A stretch of 64,000 nt of DNA from the NCBI GenBank assembly GCA_018857735.1, contig JABMCL010001779.1, positions 166,001 to 230,000 on the forward strand. The letters are read 5' to 3'. Under the pieces are notes generated by a model that saw only the letters and a program-made list of their open reading frames with translations, had not been told where the DNA came from and searched no databases. Positions within the stretch are counted from its first letter, which is position 1, and every line of letters starts with the position of its first letter. This document shows positions 11,425-40,430 of this stretch, in pieces. The stretch is from Alviniconcha marisindica. Its lineage: Eukaryota; Mollusca; Gastropoda; Provannidae. A program made the position numbers and the translations under genes.

Positions 11425-13440
11425 TGAGCGCTAAACTTAGAACAGTTTGAGCTCTAAACTTAAGAACAGTTTGAGCACTAAACTTAAGAACAGTTTGAGC
11501 ACTAAACTTAACAGTTTGAGCACTAAACTTGAGAACAGTTTGAGTGCTAAACTTAAAAACAGTTTGAGCGCTAAACTTAAGAACGGTTCTCCCTCTAAGC
11601 TTAAGAATGGTTTGAGCTCTAAACTTAACAGTTTGACTTTGAGCTCTGAACTTAACTACAGTTCTCCCTCTAAGCTTAATGGTTTGAGCTCTAAACTTAA
11701 CAACAGTTCTCCCTCTAAGCTTAAGAATGGTTTGAGCTCTAAACTGAACAGTTTGACTTTGAGCTCTGAACTTAACTACAGTTCTCCCTCTAAGCTTAAT
11801 GGTTTGAGCTCTAAACTTAACAACAGTTCTCCCTCTAAGCTTAAGAATGGTTTGAGCTCTAAACTGAACAGTTTGACTTTGAGCTCTGAACTTAACTACA
11901 GTTCTCCCTCTAAGCTTAATGGTTGGAGCTCTAAACTTAACTACAGTTCTCCCTCTAAGCTTAAGAATGGTTTGAGCTTTAAACTTAAGAGTTTGACTTT
12001 GAGCTCTGAACTTAACTACAGTTCTCCCTCTAAGCTTAATGGTTGGAGCTCTAAACTTAACAACAGTTCTCCCTCTAAGCTTAAGAATGGTTTGAGCTCT
12101 AAACTTAAGAGTTTGACTTTGAGCTCTGAACTTAACTACAGTTCTCCCTCTAAGCTTAATGGTTTGAGCTCTAAACTTAACAACAGTTCTCCCTCTAAGC
12201 TTAATGGTTTGAGCTCTAAACTTAACAACAGTTCTCCCTCTAAGCTTAAGAATGGTTTGAGCTTTAAACTTAAGAGTTTGAGCTCTGAACTTAACTACAG
12301 TTCTCCCTCTAAGCTTAATGGTTTGAGCTCTAAACTTAACTACAGTTCTCCCTCTAAGCTTAAGAATGGTTTGAGCTCTAAACTTAACGAGTTTGACTTT
12401 GAGCTCTGAACTTAACTACAGTTCTCCCTCTAAGCTTAATGGTTTGAGCTCTAAACTTAACAACAGTTCTCCCTCTAAGCTTAAGAATGGTTTGAGCTCT
12501 AAACTGAACAGTTTGACTTTGAGCTCTGAACTTAACTACAGTTCTCCCTCTAAGCTTAAGAATGGTTTGAGCTCTAAACTTAACAACAGTTCTCCCTCTA
12601 AGCTTAAGAATGGTTTGAGCTTAAACTTAACAGTTAGATTTGAGCTCTGAACTTAACTACAGTTCTCCCTCTAAGCTTAATGGTTTGAGCTCTAAACTTA
12701 ACAACAGTTCTCCCTCTAAGCTTAAGAATGGTTTGAGCTTTAAACTTAAGAGTTTGACTTTGAGCTCTGAACTTAACTACAGTTCTCCCTCTAAGCTTAA
12801 TGGTTTGAGCTCTAAACTTAACAACAGTTCTCCCTCTAAGCTTAAGAATGGTTTGAGCTTAAACTTAAGAGTTTGACTTTGAGCTCTGAACTTAACTACA
12901 GTTCTCCCTCTAAGCTTAATGGTTTGAGCTCTAAACTTAACAACAGTTCTCCCTCTAAGCTTAAGAATGGTTTGAGCTCTAAACTTAAGAGTTTGACTTT
13001 GAGCTCTGAACTTAACTACAGTTCTCCCTCTAAGCTTAATGGTTTGAGCTCTAAACTTAACAACAGTTCTCCCTCTAAGCTTAAGAATGGTTTGAGCTTA
13101 AACTTAAGAGTTTGACTTTGAGCTCTGAACTTAACTACAGTTCTCCCTCTAAGCTTAATGGTTTGAGCTCTAAACTTAACAACAGTTCTCCCTCTAAGCT
13201 TAAGAATGGTTTGAGCTTAAACTTAAGAGTTTGTTTGAGCTCTGAACTTAACTACAGTTCTCCCTCTAAGCTTAAGAATGGTTTGAGCTTTAAACTTAAG
13301 AGTTTGCGCTCTAAGCTTAAGAATGGTTTGAGCTTTAAACTTAAGAGTTTGAGCTCTAAGCTTAAGAATGGTTTGAGCTTTAAACTTAAGAGTTTGAGCT
13401 CTAAACTTAAGAACAGTTTGAGGTCTAAGCTTCGACTGAG
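11425..13440 (+). repeat. Two-kilobase satellite with 120-bp higher-order unit
   Basis: Basic unit about 24 bp (agctctaaacttaagaacag and variants with HindIII-type aagctt). In the middle the higher-order period is exactly 120 bp. Because 120 is divisible by three, open frames over 300 codons (Ser/Lys/Leu/Asn-rich) arise. I regard them as non-coding. Confidence 0.95.
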
Positions 13441-13574
13441 CAGGCGCCTCATGTGTGGCGTACTCCTTAGCAAAAGGGGTCTCCTCGCTGTTGCGAAGAG
13501 TTGATGCCTCGGAAGCTTGAAAGAATGGAAACTTTGAGCTTTGCAAACTTAAGAGTGATTAGCACGCGTGCTTA

Positions 13575-13905
13575 AACTTACCGCAGTTATGCACAGCGTC
13601 GGCAGCTTCGTACAGCACAGAATATGCTGTGGCAGTCTCACTAAAGCTAAAAGTGGAGCCCTCACTGAGAATCGTGCGACAAGAGCCAGTGAGTCCTCAG
13701 GAATTGAAAGAAAAAGAGGTGGAAACTTGGACACTTTGCCACAAAAATGTGGATTCACACGGCGTGCTTGCACATACCGCAGTTATGCACAGCGTCGGCA
13801 GCTGTTACGTACAGCACAGAATATGCTGTGCCGCATGTCTGCACTACAAGCATAAAAACTGACAGCCGCTCACTGAGAATCGTGCGACAAGAGCCCAGTG
13901 AGTCT
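13575..13905 (+). repeat. Tandem duplication of about 200 bp
   Basis: ccgcagttatgcacagcgtc, then tacagcacagaatatgctgt and cactgagaatcgtgcgacaa occur twice (from 13580 and from 13780). Confidence 0.85.
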
Positions 13906-14004
13906 GCTCAGAAGCGGAGAACATGTAAAAGTGGCAACTATGCGCAATGAGTCTGCTCAAGAGTGGAGAATAGCGCTGTATAAAATGATCAACGACAGCG
14001 ACAC

Positions 14005-14175
14005 CTGGACCATAGTTCAGGAGCTGTGTGAGAGTCGAGGTGGCCGTCCTGGGCTGTCCGTCCTAACGAGCCTTCTGGTTTCCGTGGACGTAAAGCAGTA
14101 CTGAACCATGCTTCGGCATTGGTCTCAGCTTGTCCCTAATATGTCAACTGACATCTGAGGACATTAAGCAACACT
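14005..14175 (+). repeat. Dispersed repeat (copy 2 of 2)
   Basis: Partner of 11045-11215, preceded by a gagtctgctcaagagtggag block that is also found at 42018 and 47148. Confidence 0.8.
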
Positions 14176-16126
14176 ACCTACCTACCGACATCTGGACTCA
14201 CCGCTTCCAACGGATTTTACTCTGAAAGGAGACGGTCATAAGAGGGTTTTGTTATATTTATTTGTTATTTACACATTTATAACCAGTTAACCTAAAACGC
14301 AAACGGGACCAAGACAAAGGGGGTACAGTTTAGACAACAGAACTTTGGACATTTTTTTTGGGGGGGGGGAGGGGTTGAATTATTGATCTGAATTGTTCCT
14401 GTCGTTTTGTTGTTGTCTGCTTTGCCACTGATTATCATAAATACGTTTCGGGATTTGGTACCACATTTGTTTGTAAAGCAGCTACTGTGTGTGTGTGTGT
14501 GTGTGTGTCTGTCTGCGTGCGCACATCTAAAGACTGATTTTTGGTCCAGACCTGCTACCCTCTGACAGCTGAGCTATTGGCCAGTCAGCGCCTGCGTACA
14601 CACACCTCCTTAGACAAGCCCCGAGGCTGTACGTCCTCGCACCACTGTGTTGTAAACAAAAGCATCTGCCTGCCGTTTTCAGAAACGGTGGTCAAGCACC
14701 TTAGGTCTTTGCAGTTTGAAGCGCAAGATTGAATGCGCATCATTTACTCCCTTGTCAAAGTGGACGGAGCTTTCTGGCTAAAAGCGAGGGGTCAGTGGCA
14801 TTGTTTGTTTCAACTTTCAGCGCGGTTGTGTTTCATTGCGTTGCTATGGTTACAGTTACTGCTGCTTGCGTACTTCATGTCCTTGGTTATCACCACGAGT
14901 GGCGCCATCGAACAACTGTTTTCCAAATGGAATTAAAGAAACAGAAACCTCATAGAATCTGTCTTGTTCTTCCCCCTTCCCATTCCCACCCATCCCCCCC
15001 AGCATACCTCAACATCTGACCAGTGTGCTGCAGTAGATTTGGCAGAATATCCTGTTGTGTGTGTGTGTGCGCATGTGTGCGAGCGTGCATTATATGCCAT
15101 GTAACAAGGCTGGGGGGAGGGTATCCTTAAATCACTGTGTTCAGCTGTCTGTCTGTCCGTCCGTCATCGTGTCCTGGCTTTGTCACAGAAGATGTTTTCG
15201 AAACCATTCAACCTTTTGTAACCAAACTTGGTAGGGTGTACATCATCATGAGGCAGAGTCATGTCCCCCCCCCCACCCCCTCCCCCCCAAACAAACTGGT
15301 TACTACTTGCTGTCTCAAAGGCCAAGGTGATAATTATAAGGCGATACAAAAGCACGTATGACTCTTTGCTATATCGTTTGAACTGATTCGGTTGCAACCA
15401 AATTTAGTCTGACGGTAGAGCAACATACAGCAAAATGTCCACACAAAGCGACAAACCTTTGAAAAATCTATGGTACAGTTTGTGCAATACTTCCATCAGA
15501 CTAAATAAGTCTGTAATTTTACTTGTAGTTTTATTACATTTTCTTACAAAATTGTTTGCTTGAATTAAAAAACTGACAAAAAACTTTCAAAGATGATTCT
15601 CACTGCTGCCATTTACACTAAAGTGTTCTGCACACTCGGTCACAAAATCATGCTTGTGAGATTTTGGGCAAGAGGCTGGTTGACTGAGACGAGCAATGTT
15701 GCACTGAAATGAAGCTGCCAACAATTCAGTGATCTGTTCACAGCCGCAAATGAAGCATCCTCCAACTCCATGTGACGACAAACCATGCACAGGTCTGCAA
15801 ATCTGAATTTATATCAACTGTCCTGCCATAAACACACTGCAACAAGAAAAGATCACTTGACAGTGGAATCCGCAGACATATTCCATGTCAGTGTGCGGAG
15901 CCCTGTCTTTTGCAACTGCCCGCAAAATAGTCTTATGCTTCTAGGCCCTCGGACTGTATTTTTTTTTTTATATGGCCAGCAAACCATCAGACGTATTGCC
16001 CATTCCCAGCGGAACGCCCTACTCAGGAGCCTAGGGAGACAACTCTATTCACTCTTTTCAGTCGACTCTCAAGAAGCACTGCTTTCACTGTCGTTCACAA
16101 TCCCACTTGATATTCGTGCTCAGCAG
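14176..16126. other. Intergenic sequence downstream of DNAAF11
   Basis: No gene recognised. Holds a TG microsatellite (14487-14507), a dispersed-repeat phrase around 15137-15260 (aaccaaacttggtagg), and at 15840-15890 a segment (gcaacaagaaaagatc, then gacagtggaatccgcagaca) repeated at 43700-43745. Confidence 0.5.
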
Positions 16127-16137
16127 TTATTTATTTA
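16127..16137 (-). terminator. Candidate polyadenylation signal of DNAAF11
   Basis: The minus strand reads cataaataaataactg about 15 bases after the stop codon, giving overlapping AATAAA hexamers. This implies an unusually short 3' UTR. Other signals further downstream are possible. Confidence 0.5.
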
Positions 16138-16151
16138 TGTAACGTCGCTTT

Positions 16152-34285
<18,134 letters not shown>

Positions 34286-34806
34286 TTTCAACCCGTAACG
34301 ATGAACTGTTTCAAACAAGAACGTTTTTGTTTCCGATATAGTCAACAGTTCTGGAATTTACTGTTCCGACACGCTGAAAATGCTTGACCAATCGTGCCCT
34401 TTGCGGCAAAAGAGTCAATGGGAGTATTTGTTATTAAAAGGTCATTGAAAATATATTTCAACAGTTTTTGAAGTCAGATTGCAGTATGTAACTATATAGT
34501 ATTTACTGATTCAAGCAATGAAAAAATGCATTAATCTTAAAGTAAGATTCTTTTTTTGTCTTCTTGCAGTTTTCCTTTTTACAAACAAAACCAGAGATTA
34601 TTTGATTAAACTATAGAATACTCCTTTTCTGAAGCTAACAGAAAGAGATTATGATAAAAAATAATAAATGCAGAAATACTTCAATTTAATGCAGCCAAAC
34701 CCTCACGAAGTGTAAATCTTATATGTAGTAAAGTTGATTTTAATATTAAAAGAAAACATTACTGCAGTAAAAGTGTAAAAGTAAAGCTGGTATACGTTCT
34801 AAAACC
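34286..34806. promoter_or_regulatory. Divergent promoter between DNAAF11 and nardilysin
   Basis: About 520 bp separates the two start codons, so both promoters and 5' UTRs must lie here unless one gene has an upstream non-coding exon. There is a CCAAT-type motif near 34389. The nardilysin start region contains GGATGGCGGC, resembling a YY1 site often found at TATA-less starts. I looked for an RFX X-box, expected for a ciliary gene, and saw no convincing one. Confidence 0.55.
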
Positions 34807-34880
34807 ATGCCGTTTGAAGATCGCGTTGCTTTAGGGGGGATGGCGGCTGTCGCAACTGAAACATCTGTGGTCACGCCAGC
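34807..34880 (+). CDS. NRDC: Nardilysin exon 1 (probable)
   Basis: ATG at 34807 (context aaaaccATGC) or at 34840 opens a short frame MPFEDRVALGG, MAAVATETSVVTPA. The frame reaches a weak donor CCAGC|gtgaaa just before an in-frame TGA. The two trailing bases join exon 2 in phase. If this donor is not used, translation would start at ATG 36591 in exon 2. Confidence 0.5.
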
Positions 34881-35239
34881 GTGAAACACATGTGTTTATC
34901 TTTCTCTTTTTTGCGAGGGGGGTGCTGTCTTTCGAGGAATTATAAACGGTGACTTATACACAGTATCATATTTTTTCTTGTGTTAAGTATCCAGCCTCAG
35001 TAGGTTGCAGTCTCGGAAGGGACGCCGGGGATGTCTGGATGGGTGTCTTTCCCGGCCTGTTGAGGCAGTGATTTAATTCCACTTTTCTGCTGCCTGCTCT
35101 GTTATTATTCCTTCTGGTTCGTTTGTTCTCTCTGTGTTCTCCATTTTCTACCAATGACAGCCTACTGTCCTGCCTACTTTCAAGAAACTTCTAAGTTCTA
35201 CATGTTTTTTAAAGTTTTTTGTTTGTTGGTGTGTACACG

Positions 35240-35277
<38 letters not shown>

Positions 35278-37706
35278 TTCTCGTTTCGTTTTAACGCCCC
35301 AGAATGCTACATCATGAGCCTTGCATGGCCCCCATTCTCATCATTCTTCAAGTTCAACTCCCTAAACATCACCATCCTCCAGAAAGTCAACAACCTATAC
35401 ATGGTCTAGGAATCCATCTTTCTAATAACCTCAAATGGACCCACCAAATCCACACCATCATGAAGAAAGCAAACTGCACCCTGGGTTTCCTTCAGCAGAG
35501 TCTCAGGCATTGTCCCACAGCCTGCAAACAAAGTACTCACAAAACAATGAACACTTGTCCTCCCACTCCTAGTGTACAGCACCATCATCTGGCAGTGGCA
35601 CCCTTACCCCAAGCAGAATGTTGACAAGTTAGAGCGAATTCAGTAGAAACTAGAATGCAGTACGCTTCATAGCCAGGGACTGCAGGCTTCATACCTCATA
35701 GCAGGTCTCCTCCACAAGCAAAACCTCCCAACCCTCCAGGTCCAGGAGCAGTGTGAACGACTGTCTCACCTTCTTGTACAGGGTGGTTGAGGGGCTGGTG
35801 CCAGTAGTACCACTACCAGCAGATACCTTTATGTCTCGCCAGAAACACTGGTGCCAGATCAGGTCCAGTGGATCAACTGACTTCCTGTTTAGGAACCAGG
35901 TGGAAAACTCAGGAACAACAACAGATGCTACACACTGCCACACTGCAGTATTGAGCAACACAAACTCTTCCCCCCCCCCCCTCCACCCCCAGAACCTTCA
36001 TAGCCTGGAATTGCTTAATGACATGACAGTCCACTCAGAGAGTACTGAGTGCTTCAAATCTGTTCTGGCCTCATCCAAGCACCAACAGTCCACCACTGCT
36101 GTGTATCCACTGAGTATGAGAACTGTTTCTTCAGTTCCTGGCAAAATAATTTGAGTCATACCAGTGTATGTTGTGTTCTAGTGTTTACTTATAATTATGA
36201 TGAAGCAATGGTGATTTTCTGTTAATTTTGCTAACCCAAGATTGTAACTCAAATAATCAAATCTGTATTGTTCATAATTACGCAGTGTATTAAAATGATT
36301 TTTTTTCCTTTGACACATTGCTACATTTAAAATAAAGTCCAAATTATCTCTGTCTCACTGTCACATGTATGCTCTCCCTTTTCTGCCTGCCCTGGCTTAC
36401 GCTTGCGCAGACATGTGCACACACATGCATGCACACACACACACACACAGTTTGTATGATTTATCTTTTCTTTTTAATATATATATGATGCTATACAAAT
36501 CTCGTTAGCTATAACACCCATGCATCTGTTTTAAGTTTCAGTCCATTGTTGAAAGGTTTCTGGGGCATTCAAGAGAGAGGTGGCAGCAGAATGAGTCATA
36601 TTTTAAAATCTCCCTACGACAGGAAAGAGTACAGGTTTGTTGAGCTAGTGTTTGCTCCAGTTTTCTCACTGAGCATTCAAATTTCAAGTTGACGGCATCA
36701 TGCACTATAAAAGTGGACATCATCATCATGTTTCTTTGGCCTGTTATTTTAAAGTTAAACTAACATCTTGACACACCACAGCATAAATGCCAACAGTGAT
36801 CTGGCAAAACCTGACTGTGGAAAAAAAAAACTGTGAAGATGAAGCATAACAACATTAACAATGAGTTTTGCCATGTGATTTGAATGTGACCATTAATATT
36901 ATTGTTATAAATGTAAAATGCATGTTTGTGTATGTATATTTCTGTTTGCAAAAAACACAAAGACGAAACAACAACAGCAAAATTCTGCCTGGCCTTGCTG
37001 TCTGGCGACTTACTAAGATCAGCAATTTAAAAAGCTGACATTGCAAAGACAGTGGGAAAGAGTGAGACTATACCTAACACTAACACTACACTGTCACCAC
37101 CAGAATGACTCCTGCATTAAGACTGGCAGTGATGAGAGCTGTTTTAACCCCTTCATTGCCCCAGCCAGCAAAGTTTATGGGCTGAAAAGTGCACACGCAT
37201 GCCTGCAAACAGTAGATTTCCGATCCTGTGTCAAATTTAATACTGTACATTTTGACAGATGCTAAAGCGAGTGAAAAATAAGGCTTATGGATTTCAAATT
37301 TTGCATTTTTATCAGTCGTTTTAAAATGACATTGTGGCAGTGAAAGGATTAATGTTTCATTAATTGTGAGGGACAAAGTCACAAACCACAACTTTTGAGG
37401 TGAGAGGGGAGCCAAAGTGGAATCGAACTGAAGTCCTTTTATTTTACCAGCCTAACGCCTTACTACTAGGCCAAACTGGCTTGCACCCATTGCAAGATAG
37501 GTCTTCTGTAATTTCTGAACTTTGTACCGTGACAACTTTGATTCAGCTATGCACTTTACAATACCAGCTGATGACATCAGTCAAATTTAAGAACAGAATG
37601 GCAGCAGAAAGGTAAAGCTAAAAGTTCTGTTTCGTGATAATAATTGATGCAGAAATTGTATGTTGGCTTTTTGTGTGGACTTTTTTTAAGCACAGAATGG
37701 CAGCAG

Positions 37707-37753
<47 letters not shown>

Positions 37754-40394
37754 GATGGAATGAACTTGAAGTATGCACTACACTGGCATATCCACATAAT
37801 GACATATCAATTCATTCCGTACTATGCCAGTGCTGTACACAAGGACACGCACACACACACATCCTCAAACCATTTGAGGATAGCGAACCGACGGGGCTAA
37901 AAGTGGATATTGCCTGCTCTTCTTGACATGTTTGTGAAATGGGCGGCTTTACTAGAGCCTTGCTTAGAGTTAGAGCCCCTTTGAAAGTCGATTCCCACTT
38001 GCAGGGAGATCACTCTGAGGAATGGTCTCAGGGCCCTTCTCATCTCTGACATGGACCAAAGCACACATCCGCTGCCAGCGCCATATGTACCGCCACGTCA
38101 GCCAAGCCACAAAACCAAAGGCAGCACCAGTTCCGAGACCGATGATGATTCAGACATGCCGATGTCTAGCTCTGAGCCCAGTTCTGACACAGACGGTGTA
38201 GACGAAGTGCCGGGCTTGCTGAACTGCCCGGCCACGGAAAAGAGACAGAAGAAAGAAAAGAGGGCAAGTGAAGGGACTTATAATACATAATGATACGGCC
38301 AGAGAGCCTCTAGATATTATATATATATATGTGTGATATAACACCCTTTCCCGTCCCCTTTTGCAATTAACCCTTTTAACGCATCTGACGCTTAACTGTG
38401 ACTTGTAATGAGAACGCTGGTGGCACAAAGCAGTGATTTGTAATGAAAACACTACTGGTGCTGAGAAGTGACTGATAATGAGAATGCTGCTGGTGCTGAG
38501 CAGTGACTTGTAGTGAAAATGCTGCTGGTGCTGAACAGCAGCTTGTAGTGAGAACACTGCTGGCGCCGAGCTGCGGCTTGTAGTGAGAATGCTGCTGGCG
38601 CCGAGCTGCGGCTTGTAGTGAGAACGCTGCTGGCTCCAAGCTGCGGCTTGTAGTGAGAATGCTGCTGGCGCCGAGCTGCGGCTTGTAGTGAGAACACTGC
38701 TGGCGCCAAGCTGCAGCTTGTAGTGAGAATGCTGCTGGCGCCGAGCAGCAGCTTGTAGTGAGAACACTGCTGGCACCGAGCCGTGGCTTGTAGTGAGAAC
38801 ACTGCTGGCGCCGAGCCGTGGCTTGTAATGAGAACGCTGCTGGCACCGAGCTGCGGCTTGTAGTGAGAACGCTGCCGCTGCTGAGCAGCAGCTTGTAATG
38901 AGAATGCTGCTGGCACCGAGCTGTGGCTTGTAGTGAGAGCTCCGCTGGCGTCGAGCTGTGGCTTGTAGTGAGAACGCTGCTGGCGCTGAGCTGCGGCTTG
39001 TGAGAATGCTGCTGGCGCTGTGCTGCGGCTTGTAGTGAGAATGTTGCTGGCGCTGAGCTGCGGCTTGTAGTGAGAATGCTGCTGGCGCTGAGCTGCGGCA
39101 TGTAGTGAGAACGCTGCTGGCATTGAGCCACGGCTTGTAATGAGAATACTGCTGGTGCTGAGCCGCAGCTTGTAGTGAGAATGCTGGCACTGAGCTGTAA
39201 TGACAACAATACTGGTGCTGAGCTCAACTTGAAATCCAAATGCTACTGACGCCAAGCAGCAACTTATAATGAAAATGCTACTGGCGCCAAGTAGCAACTT
39301 GTAATGAGAATGCTACTGGCCCCAAGCAATGATTTGACTGGTGCCCAGCAGTGACTTGTAATGAGAGCGCTACTGGCACCAAGCAGCAACTTGTAATGAG
39401 AGCATTACTGGCACTGATGTGCAACCTGGGACTGTTGAGTAACTAAATTTCTTGGATCATTTGTGAATCAAATTGCATGCGGTCCGAAAGTTTGTCACAT
39501 GACGAAAGACATCACCAGCTTTCATCTGCTGCTCGAATCTCCTGTCTTTGTTTCATTTTTACTGTGTTGTTTCTGTGTTTCGAAAATGGTTTGAACCCTG
39601 TCAGCAAGCGTCGAGCGTCATTCTGGGTGATCAGTCACCCAGTGCACTTGTGGCTAACAGTGACAGTGGAGAAGTGTTTGCATTCATGAACTGTGCACAA
39701 TGACATTCTCCGTGACAGTGACGCTGGCAGTGATTTTGTTTTTATTTTATATTTTACACTGACTGTGCTTTTTTTGATTATTTTTTTTGGCTGCATGATT
39801 TTCACACTAAACAGGTACATTCCGTCAACTGTATGACATCCAAATCAAACTTTAATATCCCAATAAAGAAACCTTGAATTTGAATACAAATGGGTGGGGC
39901 TTATCTAGTGACGTGGATGGTGCTGTGCTTTCAGTTTCACACACATCGGTTGCTTCAACATTCCAAGCCTAGCTGTTACTTTCAAACAGTTGCTGAACTG
40001 CGTCTTTCTGTTTCCAATTTATGCCCCGTAAAGCCCTGCCCCTTTGCCCAAATTAAGATTGACGTGAGTGCCTGTATACCTTCAGGAACTAAGGCTTTAA
40101 ATTGGTGTATAGCTGAATAAGACTGGATGAGTGGTTGAGAAGAGACAGCAGTTTAAAGCAGGTGAGCAATGGTTTGCAAAGCAGCACTCCTGCACCGCTG
40201 TTTTCTGAGCGGCAGTGTGCTTTTGCCGGGTTCGCGTTAACCAATAAGTTCCGGTATTTTACCGGTTAAGATAAGCGTATGCCGGAAAACAGTTCAGCAA
40301 TCGGTCAGACATACCGGCTATTATTTTGTTTCACTGGTTCTCAGAAATGCAGCACAGATAAGAGTGTGTGTGTGTGTGTGTAAATGTGTGATGT

Positions 40395-40430
<36 letters not shown>

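Noticed and set aside
11447..12409. 320-codon Ser/Lys/Leu/Asn-rich open frame
   Set aside because: Explained by a 120-bp tandem repeat whose period is divisible by three. No splice sites, start context or homologue.
38150..39297. Three overlapping Ser/Ala/Gln/His-rich frames of about 280-346 codons, minus strand
   Set aside because: 30-bp repeat, antisense to nardilysin intron 3. Open in all three frames, which indicates repeat structure and not selection.
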